Source of the DNA: Mycolicibacterium mengxianglii
GTDB taxonomy: Bacteria > Actinomycetota > Actinomycetes > Mycobacteriales > Mycobacteriaceae
Length of the DNA stretch: 64,000 nt
Direction: 5' to 3'
Assembly: GCF_015710575.1 (NCBI RefSeq)
Contig: NZ_CP065373.1
Location: 1,426,001-1,490,000, forward strand
The stretch's first letter is position 1, and each line of letters starts with the position of its first letter. The notes under the pieces were generated by a model. The model was not told the origin of the DNA. It was given only the letters and a program-made list of their open reading frames with translations, and made no database searches. The position numbers and the translations under genes are program-made. Shown here one piece after another: positions 45,944-54,511 of this stretch.

Positions 45944-46921
45944 CTAACGGGGATTCATCCCGGCGGCCCGGTACGCCTCGTCGATCAACGCCATGTTGGC
46001 CACCGCGTCGGCGGTATCGATGGGCAGCGGAACGCCATCCTCAACGCGGGCAGCGAACGCCTCCAGTTGATAGGTGTAGGACGCCCGGGTGCCCAGCCGC
46101 TCCACCCGTGTGCCCGCCGCAGTGGTCACCGTGATGCGGTCGTCGTCATGTGGCTTGATGAAGTTGTGCACCAACGCGTTTCCGTCGTCACCGGTGATCT
46201 GAAGCGTGAACCGGTAGGCATCGGACACCATGGTGTGACTGGCCCTGCCGGTCGCTCCGCCGGGAAGGGACAGCTCGACATCGCAGCTGGCGTCGATCCC
46301 GGGTGTGCGCTGCACCGCGGTGGCGGCCGTGATCTGCGGCGCGCCGCCGGCCGCTGCAGCGAGGGTCCGCATGATGTGCAGGCCGTAGCATCCCAGATCC
46401 ATCAGCGCGCCTCCCGCCAGAGCCAAAGACCAGCGCGGGTCGGTGTCGGCGGGCTCGGGCATCGTCATCAGCACCTCGATGTGACGCAATGGCCCCAGCG
46501 TGCCATCGCCGGCGAGTTCCAGTGCCCGCTGCGTCACCGGATGGAACAGATAGTGGAAGCCCTCCAGCACCGGCACCCCGGCTGCCTCAGCCGCAGCCGC
46601 GACTTCGGCGGCCTGCTCCCGATTGTTGGCGAACGGTTTCTCCGTCAGCACCGGTTTGCCGGCGGCGATCGCCGCCAGGTTCCAGGGTGCGTGCAGTGCG
46701 TTGGCCAGCGGGTTGTAGATGACGTCGACCTCTCGGTCTTCGATGACCTCCGTGTAGGAGCCCAATGTCCGTTCGACGCCGTACTTTTCGGCGAACGTCG
46801 CGGCGCGCAGCGGGTCTCGCGCCGCCACCGCGACCAGTCGGTGCCCGAGCTCGGCGGCTGGGCCGACGATGGCCGACTCAGCGATCCGCGACGCGCCGAG
46901 TACTCCTATCCGCAGGCTCAT
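45944..46921 (-). CDS. Gfo/Idh/MocA family oxidoreductase
   Basis: A 325-residue NAD(P)-dependent dehydrogenase. The Rossmann motif GVLGASRIAESA is at residues 6-17 and TEKPFANN (EKP motif, catalytic Lys) near 92; the C-terminal domain has DLGCYGLHIMR (about 172). This variant resembles the trans-dihydrodiol/xylose dehydrogenase branch more than IolG. ATG at 46921 is chosen because it overlaps the previous gene by 4 bp and directly precedes the Rossmann fold. With 47784-48788 it gives the operon two sugar dehydrogenases. Confidence 0.82.
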   Translation of the reverse strand: MSLRIGVLGASRIAESAIVGPAAELGHRLVAVAARDPLRAATFAEKYGVERTLGSYTEVIEDREVDVIYNPLANALHAPWNLAAIAAGKPVLTEKPFANNREQAAEVAAAAEAAGVPVLEGFHYLFHPVTQRALELAGDGTLGPLRHIEVLMTMPEPADTDPRWSLALAGGALMDLGCYGLHIMRTLAAAAGGAPQITAATAVQRTPGIDASCDVELSLPGGATGRASHTMVSDAYRFTLQITGDDGNALVHNFIKPHDDDRITVTTAAGTRVERLGTRASYTYQLEAFAARVEDGVPLPIDTADAVANMALIDEAYRAAGMNPR

Positions 46922-47787
46922 GCAGGTGTACCCGACACGCCCCGAAGGAACTGCACGCTGGCCATGACATCGGCCAGCGGCCCGGAACCCTCGGGTTCGC
47001 CGGCCAGGATGTTGTCCTGTTCCATGACGTACCACCCCTGGTAGCCGATGTCTTCGAGGGTCTTGACGATCCCGGCGATATCCACATCGCCGGCGCCGAG
47101 CGGGACATACATTCCGGCCGCCACCGCTTCGGTGTAGGTCAGGTCCCCGAGCTGGACCCTTCGGGCCAGTTCGGCGTCAACATCTTTGAGATGGGTGTGC
47201 TCGATCCGCTCCGGCACCTGCCGCGTCAGCTCCAGCGGATCGGTCCCACCGATGAGCAGGTGTCCGGTGTCCAGGCACAGCGGGATGGACGAACCCGCCA
47301 GCACCCGGTCGATGTCGTCGCGGGTTTCCACCATGGTGCCCACATGGGGGTGCAGCACCGCCTTGAGCCCGCCGGCGGCGACGAGGCCGGCAAGGCGATC
47401 GAGGTTGCCCAGCAACGTATTCCACTGCCCGTCGTCGAGCACGGGGCGGGTGTCGTAGCCGTCGGCGCCGGTGGCCGCAGCCAGCACCACGACGTCGGCC
47501 CCGGCCGCCGCCAACGACGCCAGCGGCCGTGCGAGATCATCGGCGGGGTCGTGGTCGCCGTCGTGCAGGATGACAGGCACGAACCCGCCCACACACGAGA
47601 GACCGAAGCCGTCGAGCAGCGTGGTGAGCGCGCCGGTGTCGGTGGGCAGGAACCCGTCGGGACCGAGCTCGGTCGCGGTCAGGCCGGCTTGGCGCATCTC
47701 AGTGAGTACCCGCTCAGCGCTGAGCTGGTGGCCCCAGCCCGGTACCTCACAGACGCCCCAGGAAATCGGGGCTCCGGCGATCTTCAC
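46918..47787 (-). CDS. IolE-like sugar phosphate isomerase/epimerase (TIM barrel)
   Basis: A 289-residue protein with an IolE-type N-terminus (GAPISWGVCEVPGWG) and metal site residues in LHPHVGTMVE, CLDTGHLLIGG and WYVMEQDN. It is shorter and clearly diverged from the IolE at 31979-32881, so it probably dehydrates or isomerises a different keto-cyclitol or keto-sugar. It is joined by 4-bp ATGA overlaps to both neighbours, implying fixed stoichiometry with two dehydrogenases. Confidence 0.82.
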   Translation of the reverse strand: MKIAGAPISWGVCEVPGWGHQLSAERVLTEMRQAGLTATELGPDGFLPTDTGALTTLLDGFGLSCVGGFVPVILHDGDHDPADDLARPLASLAAAGADVVVLAAATGADGYDTRPVLDDGQWNTLLGNLDRLAGLVAAGGLKAVLHPHVGTMVETRDDIDRVLAGSSIPLCLDTGHLLIGGTDPLELTRQVPERIEHTHLKDVDAELARRVQLGDLTYTEAVAAGMYVPLGAGDVDIAGIVKTLEDIGYQGWYVMEQDNILAGEPEGSGPLADVMASVQFLRGVSGTPA

Positions 47788-48788
47788 CGACGGACCTCCT
47801 CGATGCGCACCGGCGCCCCGCGGCGCAGGGACTCGGTGGCCGCCTCGGCGATCCAGGCGACTTCCACCGCGTCGGCCACCGTGGCACCTTCGATTGCGCC
47901 GCCCTGAACCACCCGGACGAAACCGCTGAGCTCGGTGCGGAACGCGTCGGTGAAGCGGTCCATGAAGAAATGGTGAGGTGTGCCCGTCGGGAACTCGGTG
48001 TGAGGATCGCTGTTGTGGACCGGCACTCCCTGATCCCAGCCCGCAGCCACCGAGTCGTCGAAGCCGTGCACCTCCAGACGGCAGTCGTAGCCACGGCCGT
48101 TGTAGCGGGCTGCGGACACCAAACCGATTGTGCCCTGGTCGAATCGGACCGTGATCGCAGCGGTGTCGACATCGCCGTACTCGGTGAAGAGCGGGTCGCC
48201 TTGGACGCTGCCGGTGGCGTACACCTCGACGGCCTCCTGGCCGGTGATCCAGCGCAAGGCGTCGAAGTCGTGCACCGCGCAGTCCCGGAAAATGCCACCG
48301 GATCCCTTGATGTAGTCCATCGGCGGCGGCGCCGGGTCCATGGTGGTGCTGCGCACCGTATGCAGCGGACCCAGCGTGCCGCTGGCCACCGCCGCCTTGG
48401 CCGCGGCGAATGCCGCGTCGAAGCGGCGCTGGTAGCCGATCTGCACCGGAACACCGGAACGCGCGATTGCCGCCGCAACCCGGGCGCTCTCCGCGGCGGT
48501 CGAGGCGACGGGCTTCTCACAGAACGTGGGTAGCCCGCGTTCGACGGCGGCCAGCGTCAACTCCGCGTGCGCCGGGGTGGCCGCAGCCACCACCACGCCG
48601 TCGACACCGGAAGACAGCAGCGCTTCCACCGAGTAGACGGGAGTGGCGCCGTACTTGTCGGCGACCTGCCTGACAATCTCGGTGCGCTCATCGGTGATGA
48701 CGAGCCCGTCGAGTTCCGGCAGGCCGGTAAGGGTTTCGGCGTGGAAGGCCCCGATCCGGCCGAGGCCGATCAGTCCGAGAGTGGTCAT
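47784..48788 (-). CDS. inositol 2-dehydrogenase-like Gfo/Idh/MocA oxidoreductase
   Basis: A 334-residue NAD-dependent dehydrogenase close to IolG. Rossmann motif GLIGLGRIGAFH at residues 5-16, CEKPVAST near 93 (catalytic Lys), and DCAVHDFDALRWITG near 168 (His of the active site). This branch includes inositol dehydrogenases acting on myo- or scyllo-inositol and 1D-chiro-inositol. It overlaps both the dioxygenase gene and the IolE-like gene by 4 bp. Confidence 0.85.
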   Translation of the reverse strand: MTTLGLIGLGRIGAFHAETLTGLPELDGLVITDERTEIVRQVADKYGATPVYSVEALLSSGVDGVVVAAATPAHAELTLAAVERGLPTFCEKPVASTAAESARVAAAIARSGVPVQIGYQRRFDAAFAAAKAAVASGTLGPLHTVRSTTMDPAPPPMDYIKGSGGIFRDCAVHDFDALRWITGQEAVEVYATGSVQGDPLFTEYGDVDTAAITVRFDQGTIGLVSAARYNGRGYDCRLEVHGFDDSVAAGWDQGVPVHNSDPHTEFPTGTPHHFFMDRFTDAFRTELSGFVRVVQGGAIEGATVADAVEVAWIAEAATESLRRGAPVRIEEVRR

Positions 48789-49963
48789 GGCATTCTCCGT
48801 TCGTTCTGCTCCTGCAGGGCAGCCTCGAGTTCGCCGGGGGTGCGTTCGTGGGCCAGGGCTTCGACTACGACGTCGACCTGGCTGGGCGGGGCGAGACTGC
48901 CGATCGGCCGGTCGAGATCGAGATTGGTGGGGAAGGCGTAGCCCTCGGCGGTGGCCACCACCGCATTGAGTAGCTCGTGTGCGGGCCGGCCGGCGGCGCG
49001 CATCGCCCGCAACGCCGGATACACCGCGCGCACCATGGCAGTGCGGTCCAGTGTCTCCATCGCCCTGCCGAACGGCGACGACACCTGGAGCAGATTGGCC
49101 ATCCGGTGGATATCGGCCGATTTGTTCTCGCCCGCACCGTGGTACAGGGCAGGGTTGAAGAAGACGGCGTCGCCTTTACGCAATGGCGTCTGCACGTGGT
49201 GCTCGGCGAAGAACTCGATGAACTCCGGTCGATGGGAGGCCAGGTAGCCGGCTTCGAACTGCTGGCTGTAGGGCAGCAGCATGGTGGGACCGCTGTGCAC
49301 CGGCGTGTCGCAATGCGCCACCGCACCCTGCAGGGTGAGCAGCGCCGACATGCGATGGAGGTGGGCCGGGTATGCCGAGAGCTGATCGGTGTTGACGAAG
49401 CCGAGGTGATAGTCGCGGTGCGGAACCTGGGCTGCGCCACCGGGATTGACCACGTTCACCTGTGAGGTGACCTGATAGCGCGGCCCTAGCCAGGCTTGGC
49501 AGATGAGCGCAAGGGCATCATTGGCGTAGTAGTCGGCGAAGACCTCGGGTGCCTGCAGGGCCAGCTTTTGTGCGGCGTTCCACACCCGGTCATTGGCACC
49601 GGGCTTGCCGAAGTGATCACCCGCGGCGCCACCGGCGGCGTGTTGGTCGGCGATCAGTTGGTCGAATGCAGCGGTGGCGTCGTCAACCACGGACCCGTCG
49701 AAGGCGTTCTCGAAGATAACCACGCCCGGCCCGTCGGTCAACGCCCGGATCAGCTCGGACTGCAGCAGTCTGCGGCCGGCGCCGGCGGTGGGGAAGGAAC
49801 CGGCGGCGTAGACGGGCACCCCGACGCGGACGTCGTTCGCGTGGGGGTAGTCGGCCGGGTCGGTGTCGCGCAGTACCCGCGTGCGGAACTCCTCGAGGCT
49901 GCAGTCGGCGTCCTCGATCCAGGTGCGCGTCGCCGAGGTGACAGACGAAAGGGTCATGGTCAA
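48785..49963 (-). CDS. phytanoyl-CoA dioxygenase (PhyH)-like Fe(II)/2-oxoglutarate enzyme
   Basis: A 392-residue PhyH-family oxygenase. The iron-binding HxD is in VPHRDYHLG (about residue 183) and the distal His in LYHGAGENKS (about residue 287), followed by an Arg in IHRMANLL for 2-oxoglutarate binding. First gene of the five-gene operon, with a 4-bp overlap into the IolG-like dehydrogenase. PhyH enzymes hydroxylate or O-/N-dealkylate small molecules; in a cyclitol operon, oxidative removal of a methyl or other substituent from a modified inositol is a plausible but unproven role. ATG at 49963. Confidence 0.83.
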   Translation of the reverse strand: MTMTLSSVTSATRTWIEDADCSLEEFRTRVLRDTDPADYPHANDVRVGVPVYAAGSFPTAGAGRRLLQSELIRALTDGPGVVIFENAFDGSVVDDATAAFDQLIADQHAAGGAAGDHFGKPGANDRVWNAAQKLALQAPEVFADYYANDALALICQAWLGPRYQVTSQVNVVNPGGAAQVPHRDYHLGFVNTDQLSAYPAHLHRMSALLTLQGAVAHCDTPVHSGPTMLLPYSQQFEAGYLASHRPEFIEFFAEHHVQTPLRKGDAVFFNPALYHGAGENKSADIHRMANLLQVSSPFGRAMETLDRTAMVRAVYPALRAMRAAGRPAHELLNAVVATAEGYAFPTNLDLDRPIGSLAPPSQVDVVVEALAHERTPGELEAALQEQNERRMP

Positions 49964-49967
49964 AGTG

Positions 49968-50008
49968 TTGCTGTGTGATGGACCACAATCAACAGCAATA
50001 ATCCATCA
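49968..50008. promoter_or_regulatory. interleaved inverted repeats in the phyH-lacI divergent promoter
   Basis: Two dyads overlap: TTGCTGT (49968-49974) with ACAGCAA (49992-49998), and TGATGGA (49976-49982) with TCCATCA (50002-50008). The stretch is AT-rich and lies right upstream of the dioxygenase start, as expected for operator and promoter elements. Confidence 0.5.
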
Positions 50009-50028
50009 AAAACCCCTCAGGCCGTAGG

Positions 50029-50081
50029 GTGATTTCGGCGCGCTCGTGGTCGGTGAGCGGTCATGAGCGCGCCGAAATCAC
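50029..50081. promoter_or_regulatory. long inverted repeat overlapping the lacI leader
   Basis: Perfect 17-nt arms GTGATTTCGGCGCGCTC (50029-50045) and its reverse complement (50065-50081) around a 19-nt loop. The right arm ends where the lacI AAGGAGA ribosome site begins. It may be an autoregulatory operator or an RNA hairpin controlling translation. Confidence 0.6.
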
Positions 50082-50093
50082 AAGGAGACGGCG

Positions 50094-51110
50094 ATGGCAC
50101 ACCGGTACAAGGTCCGCGAGATCGCTCAGCAGTGCGGGCTGAGCGAGGCGACGGTGGATCGTGTGCTCAACGACCGGCCCGGGGTTCGGGAGAACACCCG
50201 CGCCGAGGTGCTGCAGGCCATCGCCGACCTCGACAAACAGCGGGCGCAGCTCCGTCTCAACGGCAGGCGCTATCTGATCGACGTGGTGATGCAGACGCCG
50301 ACGCGCTTCTCCGACGCATTCCGATCGGCCGTCGAGGCCGAATTGCCCTCGTTCGCCCCGGCGATGTTGCGGGCGCGGTTTCACCTGTGGGAAAGCGGAG
50401 CGACAGCGGCGACGGTGGAACAGTTGGCGAATCTGCGCGGCAGCCACGGTGTGATCCTCAAGGCGCCCGACGAGCCGGAGGTCGCCGACGCCATCGATCA
50501 ACTGGTCGCGGCGGGCACTCCGGTGGTCACCTATACAACTGATGTCCCCGGCAGCATGCGGTGCGGTTATGTCGGCATCGACAACCACGCGGCGGGCGTC
50601 ACCGCGGCGTACCTGATCAGGCAGTGGTTGGGGCCGTCGGAGGCTGATGGCGCACGCGCCGTGCTCATCACGGTGTCCCGGAACGTGTTTCGCGGGGAGG
50701 GGGAGCGCGAGGTCGGATTTCGCGCCGGCTTGCGCGGGTCGGGTCTGCACGTAGTCGACGTCACCGACAGCGACGGCATCGACGCCACCAACGAGCGGTT
50801 GGTGCTCGACGCGTTGCACCAGAACCCCGGAATCGAGGCGGTCTACTCCGTGGGGGGCGGCAACACCGCGACGGTCGCTGCGTTCGACAAGGTGCAACGT
50901 GCCTGCAAGGCGTTCGTGGCCCATGACCTCGACGCCGATAACCGGCGCTTGCTGCGGGAAGGGCGCCTCTCGGTGGTCCTGCACAACGACCTGCGCGCTG
51001 ATGCTCGACTGGCGTTGCGGATGATCCTGCAGGAGCGTGGTGCGCTGCCGGCTGAGCCGGTGCGAGCGGTCCCGGTCCAGGTTGTCACGCCGTACAACAT
51101 TCCCGGTTGA
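50094..51110 (+). CDS. LacI-family transcriptional regulator of the PhyH operon
   Basis: A 338-residue LacI/GalR-type regulator. The helix-turn-helix is KVREIAQQCGLSEATVDRVL (residues 6-25), with an atypical hinge, and an effector domain with DVVMQTPTRFSDAFRSAVE and VGIDNHAAGVTAAYLI similar to ribose/cyclitol-binding proteins. ATG at 50094 after AAGGAGA. It is divergent from the five-gene operon and presumably controls it and perhaps the ABC importer. Confidence 0.88.
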   Translation: MAHRYKVREIAQQCGLSEATVDRVLNDRPGVRENTRAEVLQAIADLDKQRAQLRLNGRRYLIDVVMQTPTRFSDAFRSAVEAELPSFAPAMLRARFHLWESGATAATVEQLANLRGSHGVILKAPDEPEVADAIDQLVAAGTPVVTYTTDVPGSMRCGYVGIDNHAAGVTAAYLIRQWLGPSEADGARAVLITVSRNVFRGEGEREVGFRAGLRGSGLHVVDVTDSDGIDATNERLVLDALHQNPGIEAVYSVGGGNTATVAAFDKVQRACKAFVAHDLDADNRRLLREGRLSVVLHNDLRADARLALRMILQERGALPAEPVRAVPVQVVTPYNIPG

Positions 51111-51119
51111 CAATGTAAC

Positions 51120-51137
51120 GCTGTGCGGCCGCACAGC
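51120..51137. terminator. 18-bp perfect palindrome after lacI
   Basis: GCTGTGCGGCCGCACAGC begins 9 nt after the lacI stop codon. As a 9-bp stem without loop it could fold as a slightly shorter hairpin terminator; no U-tract follows. Confidence 0.4.
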
Positions 51138-51455
51138 ATCGTGCGGCCGCGAGTTGTGGGTGCGCCGACCACGGTCTTAGACTTCGATTGCCAGCAAAAG
51201 TGACGAAAACCACAAATTTGTCTCAACTGTGTGGCAGCCGGGTTCGTGAGCAGGGGATTCGGGAGGCCGGTGGCGGGGTGTCGGGCCCCACCAGCGTGAA
51301 GCCTCACCTAAGGAAAGTGCAATAATCGGTACTACGAGTGACATCAACTCTGGTGGCTGATAACCCGACGGTGCGTTCGCGCGGACAGCGCCGGGGTACG
51401 CCCTAGTCAGCAGAGCGCAGATGGTCATATTTGTTCACAGGCGAAAGGCGGGGAC
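51138..51455. other. gene-free leader upstream of korA
   Basis: About 320 bp without a convincing reading frame. It should hold the korA promoter; candidate AT-rich -10 stretches lie near 51322-51330. A CTCACCTAA half-site at 51303-51311 resembles one arm of an IdeR box but lacks the other arm. Confidence 0.35.
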
Positions 51456-53402
51456 GTGGGTCCGATCGACGACGGAACCAAGTCGCAACCTAGGGAAAAG
51501 TTGGAGAAGGTCGTCATCCGGTTCGCCGGTGACTCCGGTGACGGCATGCAGCTGACCGGCGACCGCTTCACCTCCGAGGCGGCGCTGTTCGGTAACGACC
51601 TCGCCACCCAGCCCAACTACCCGGCTGAGATCCGGGCGCCACAGGGCACGCTGCCCGGCGTCTCGTCGTTCCAGATCCAGATCGCCGATTACGACATCCT
51701 CACCGCGGGAGACCGCCCCGACGTCCTCGTCGCGATGAACCCGGCCGCGTTGAAGGCCAATATCGACGATCTGCCGCGTGGCGGTCTCATCATTGCCAAC
51801 TCCGACGAGTTCACTAAGCGGAACCTGGCCAAGGTGGGTTACGAGTCGAATCCGCTGGAGTCCGAAGAGCTGTCTGACTACAACGTGCAGGCCGTCGCGA
51901 TGACATCGCTGACGCTGGGCGCCGTCGAAGCCATCGGCTCTTCCAAGAAGGACGGCCAGCGCGCCAAGAATATGTTCGCGCTCGGGCTGCTGTCGTGGAT
52001 GTACGGCCGGCCGATCGAGACCAGCGAGACCTTCATCCGGGAGAAGTTCGCCCGCAAGCCCGACGTGGCCGAGGCCAACGTGCTGGCGCTCAAGGCCGGC
52101 TGGAACTACGGCGAGACCACCGAGGCCTTCGCGACCACCTATGAGGTGGCACCGGCCAAGCTGAAGTCCGGCGAGTACCGCCAGATCTCGGGAAACACCG
52201 CGCTGGCGTACGGCTTGGTGGCCGCGGGCCAGCTCGCCGACCTGCAGGTGATGCTCGGCAGCTACCCGATCACGCCGGCGTCGGACATCCTGCACGAGCT
52301 GTCCAAGCACAAGAACTTCAACGTCCTGACCTTCCAGGCAGAAGACGAGATCGCCGGCATCGGCTCGGCCATCGGTGCCTCCTACGGCGGCGCGCTCGGC
52401 GTGACCACCACCTCGGGCCCCGGCATCTCGCTGAAGTCCGAGGCCATCGGCCTGGCCGTGATGACCGAGCTGCCGCTGGTGATCATCGACGTGCAGCGCG
52501 GCGGTCCGTCGACGGGTCTGCCCACCAAGACCGAGCAGGCTGACCTGCTGCAGGCGATGTTCGGCCGCAACGGCGAGTCGCCGGTCGCGGTGATCGCGCC
52601 GCGGTCTCCGTCGGACTGCTTCGACATCGCGGTGGAGGCAGTGCGTATCGCGATCAAGTACCACACCCCGGTGATCGTGCTGTCCGACGGCGCCATCGCC
52701 AACGGCAGCGAGCCGTGGCGCATCCCCGACATCGCGAGTTACCCGAAGATCGAGCACACCTTCGCCAAGGAGGGTGACCGCTTCCAGCCGTATGCGCGGA
52801 ATCCGCAGACCCTGGCCCGCCAGTTCGCGATCCCCGGAACCCCGGGGCTCGAGCACCGCATCGGCGGTCTGGAGTCGGCCAACGGTTCCGGCAACATCTC
52901 CTACGACCCGGCCAACCACGATCTGATGGTGCGGCTGCGGCAGGAGAAGATCGCCGGCATCGACGTGCCTGATCTGGAGGTCGACGACCCCAGCGGCGAA
53001 GCGGAACTCCTGATCGTCGGCTGGGGCAGCTCATACGGTCCCATCGGTGAAGCGTGCCGCCGCGCCCGCCGTAAGGGCATCAAGGTCGCGCACGCCCACA
53101 TGCAGTACCTCAACCCGTTCCCGGCCAACCTCGAAGAGGTGCTGCGCAAGTACCCGAAGGTGGTCGCCCCGGAGATGAACCTCGGCCAGCTGGCGCTGCT
53201 GCTGCGCGGCCGGTTCCTGGTGGACGTCCAGTCGGTGACCAAGGTGCAGGGCATGGCGTTCCTTGCCGATGAGGTCGAAGGCATCATTGATTCCGCCATC
53301 GACGGGACGCTTGCCGAAAAAGAACGCGACAAGGGCAAACTCGCCCGGCTGGCCGCTGTGATCGCTGAGCCGGTCGCCACTGGTGTAGGAGCGGATTCAT
53401 GA
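51456..53402 (+). CDS. korA: 2-oxoglutarate:ferredoxin oxidoreductase, alpha (gamma-alpha fused) subunit
   Basis: A 648-residue subunit of a 2-oxoacid:ferredoxin oxidoreductase. The N-terminal gamma domain (about residues 12-190, GDSGDGMQLTGDRF) is fused to the alpha pyrimidine-binding domain (about 220-440, YPITPASDILHELS, GPGISLKSEAIGLAV) and a C-terminal transketolase-like domain. With KorB it oxidatively decarboxylates 2-oxoglutarate to succinyl-CoA, giving a CoA- and ferredoxin-dependent alternative to the TCA dehydrogenase. GTG at 51456; it overlaps korB by 4 bp. Corresponds by order to Rv2455c. Confidence 0.93.
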   Translation: MGPIDDGTKSQPREKLEKVVIRFAGDSGDGMQLTGDRFTSEAALFGNDLATQPNYPAEIRAPQGTLPGVSSFQIQIADYDILTAGDRPDVLVAMNPAALKANIDDLPRGGLIIANSDEFTKRNLAKVGYESNPLESEELSDYNVQAVAMTSLTLGAVEAIGSSKKDGQRAKNMFALGLLSWMYGRPIETSETFIREKFARKPDVAEANVLALKAGWNYGETTEAFATTYEVAPAKLKSGEYRQISGNTALAYGLVAAGQLADLQVMLGSYPITPASDILHELSKHKNFNVLTFQAEDEIAGIGSAIGASYGGALGVTTTSGPGISLKSEAIGLAVMTELPLVIIDVQRGGPSTGLPTKTEQADLLQAMFGRNGESPVAVIAPRSPSDCFDIAVEAVRIAIKYHTPVIVLSDGAIANGSEPWRIPDIASYPKIEHTFAKEGDRFQPYARNPQTLARQFAIPGTPGLEHRIGGLESANGSGNISYDPANHDLMVRLRQEKIAGIDVPDLEVDDPSGEAELLIVGWGSSYGPIGEACRRARRKGIKVAHAHMQYLNPFPANLEEVLRKYPKVVAPEMNLGQLALLLRGRFLVDVQSVTKVQGMAFLADEVEGIIDSAIDGTLAEKERDKGKLARLAAVIAEPVATGVGADS

Positions 53403-54490
53403 CTGATCTGATGGGCAGCCTCAACGGAACGGACCTGGGTCTGACTCCTGGTCTTTCCAAGACTGCCGGCGTACCGACCACTGACCAGCCCATGAAGGGC
53501 AAGGACTTCACCAGCGACCAAGAGGTCCGGTGGTGCCCCGGTTGCGGTGACTACGTCATCCTCAACACCATCCGGAACTTCCTGCCGGAGCTCGGCCTGC
53601 GGCGCGAGAACATGGTCTTCGTCAGCGGTATCGGCTGCTCCAGCCGGTTCCCGTATTACCTGGAGACCTACGGGCTGCACTCGATCCACGGCCGTGCGCC
53701 GTCGATCGCCACCGGTCTGGCGCTGGCGCGCGACGACCTCTCGGTGTGGGTCGTCACCGGTGACGGCGACGCGTTGTCCATCGGCGGCAACCACCTGATT
53801 CACGCGTTGCGCCGCAACATGAACATCACGATCCTGCTGTTCAACAACCGGATCTACGGGTTGACCAAGGGCCAGTATTCGCCGACGTCCGAGGTCGGCA
53901 AGGTCACCAAGTCGACGCCGATGGGCTCCCTGGACCATCCGTTCAACCCGGTGTCGCTGGCACTGGGTGCCGAGGCGACCTTCGTAGGTCGTGCGCTGGA
54001 CTCCGATCGCGCGGGCTTGACCGAGGTGTTGCGCGCAGCTGCCGAGCACCGCGGTGCGGCCATCGTGGAGATCCTGCAGGACTGCCCGATCTTCAATGAC
54101 GGCTCTTTCGACGTGCTCCGCAAGGAAGGCGCTGAGGAGCGGGTCATCCGCGTCAAGCAGGGCGAGCCGATCACTTTCGGTGCGAACGGCGAGTACGCCG
54201 TCGTGCGTAACGGTTTCGGTCTCGATGTCGCCAAGACCGCGGATGTGTCGACCGAGGAGATCGTGGTGCACGACGCCACCCTCAAGGACCCGGCATACTC
54301 GTTCGCGCTCTCGCGCCTCAGTGACCAGAACCTCGAGCACACGGTGATGGGCATTTTCCGTCAGGTGAGCCGGCCGACGTACAACGACGCAGCCCGCCAT
54401 CAGGTGGCCAGCGCGATGGAAAGCCTGCCGCACGACACCGCTGCACTGCAGTCGCTGCTGCGCGGCCGCGATACCTGGACCGTGGAGTAG
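53399..54490 (+). CDS. korB: 2-oxoglutarate:ferredoxin oxidoreductase, beta subunit
   Basis: A 363-residue ThDP-binding subunit. The ThDP/Mg motif GDGDALSIGGNHLIHALRRN is near residues 122-141 with NNRIYGLTKGQ after it. Cysteines that bind the [4Fe-4S] cluster are in WCPGCGDY (about 45-48), GIGCSSRF (about 80) and QDCPIFN (about 231). It works with KorA in the cytosol and needs ferredoxin as electron acceptor. ATG at 53399 inside the korA stop. Corresponds to Rv2454c. Confidence 0.94.
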   Translation: MTDLMGSLNGTDLGLTPGLSKTAGVPTTDQPMKGKDFTSDQEVRWCPGCGDYVILNTIRNFLPELGLRRENMVFVSGIGCSSRFPYYLETYGLHSIHGRAPSIATGLALARDDLSVWVVTGDGDALSIGGNHLIHALRRNMNITILLFNNRIYGLTKGQYSPTSEVGKVTKSTPMGSLDHPFNPVSLALGAEATFVGRALDSDRAGLTEVLRAAAEHRGAAIVEILQDCPIFNDGSFDVLRKEGAEERVIRVKQGEPITFGANGEYAVVRNGFGLDVAKTADVSTEEIVVHDATLKDPAYSFALSRLSDQNLEHTVMGIFRQVSRPTYNDAARHQVASAMESLPHDTAALQSLLRGRDTWTVE

Positions 54491-54498
54491 CGGGGGCG

Positions 54499-54504
54499 TA
54501 CTCT
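54499..54504 (+). promoter_or_regulatory. -10 element of a probable leaderless promoter (mobA)
   Basis: TACTCT followed by 7 nt and then ATG at 54512, eight bases after the korB stop; no Shine-Dalgarno site. It would let mobA be transcribed separately from korAB. Confidence 0.5.
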
Positions 54505-54511
54505 AACCGCC

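Noticed and set aside
51293..51311. Possible IdeR (iron) box upstream of korA
   Set aside because: One arm (CTCACCTAA) is good but the other arm matches poorly, about 13 of 19 positions overall.
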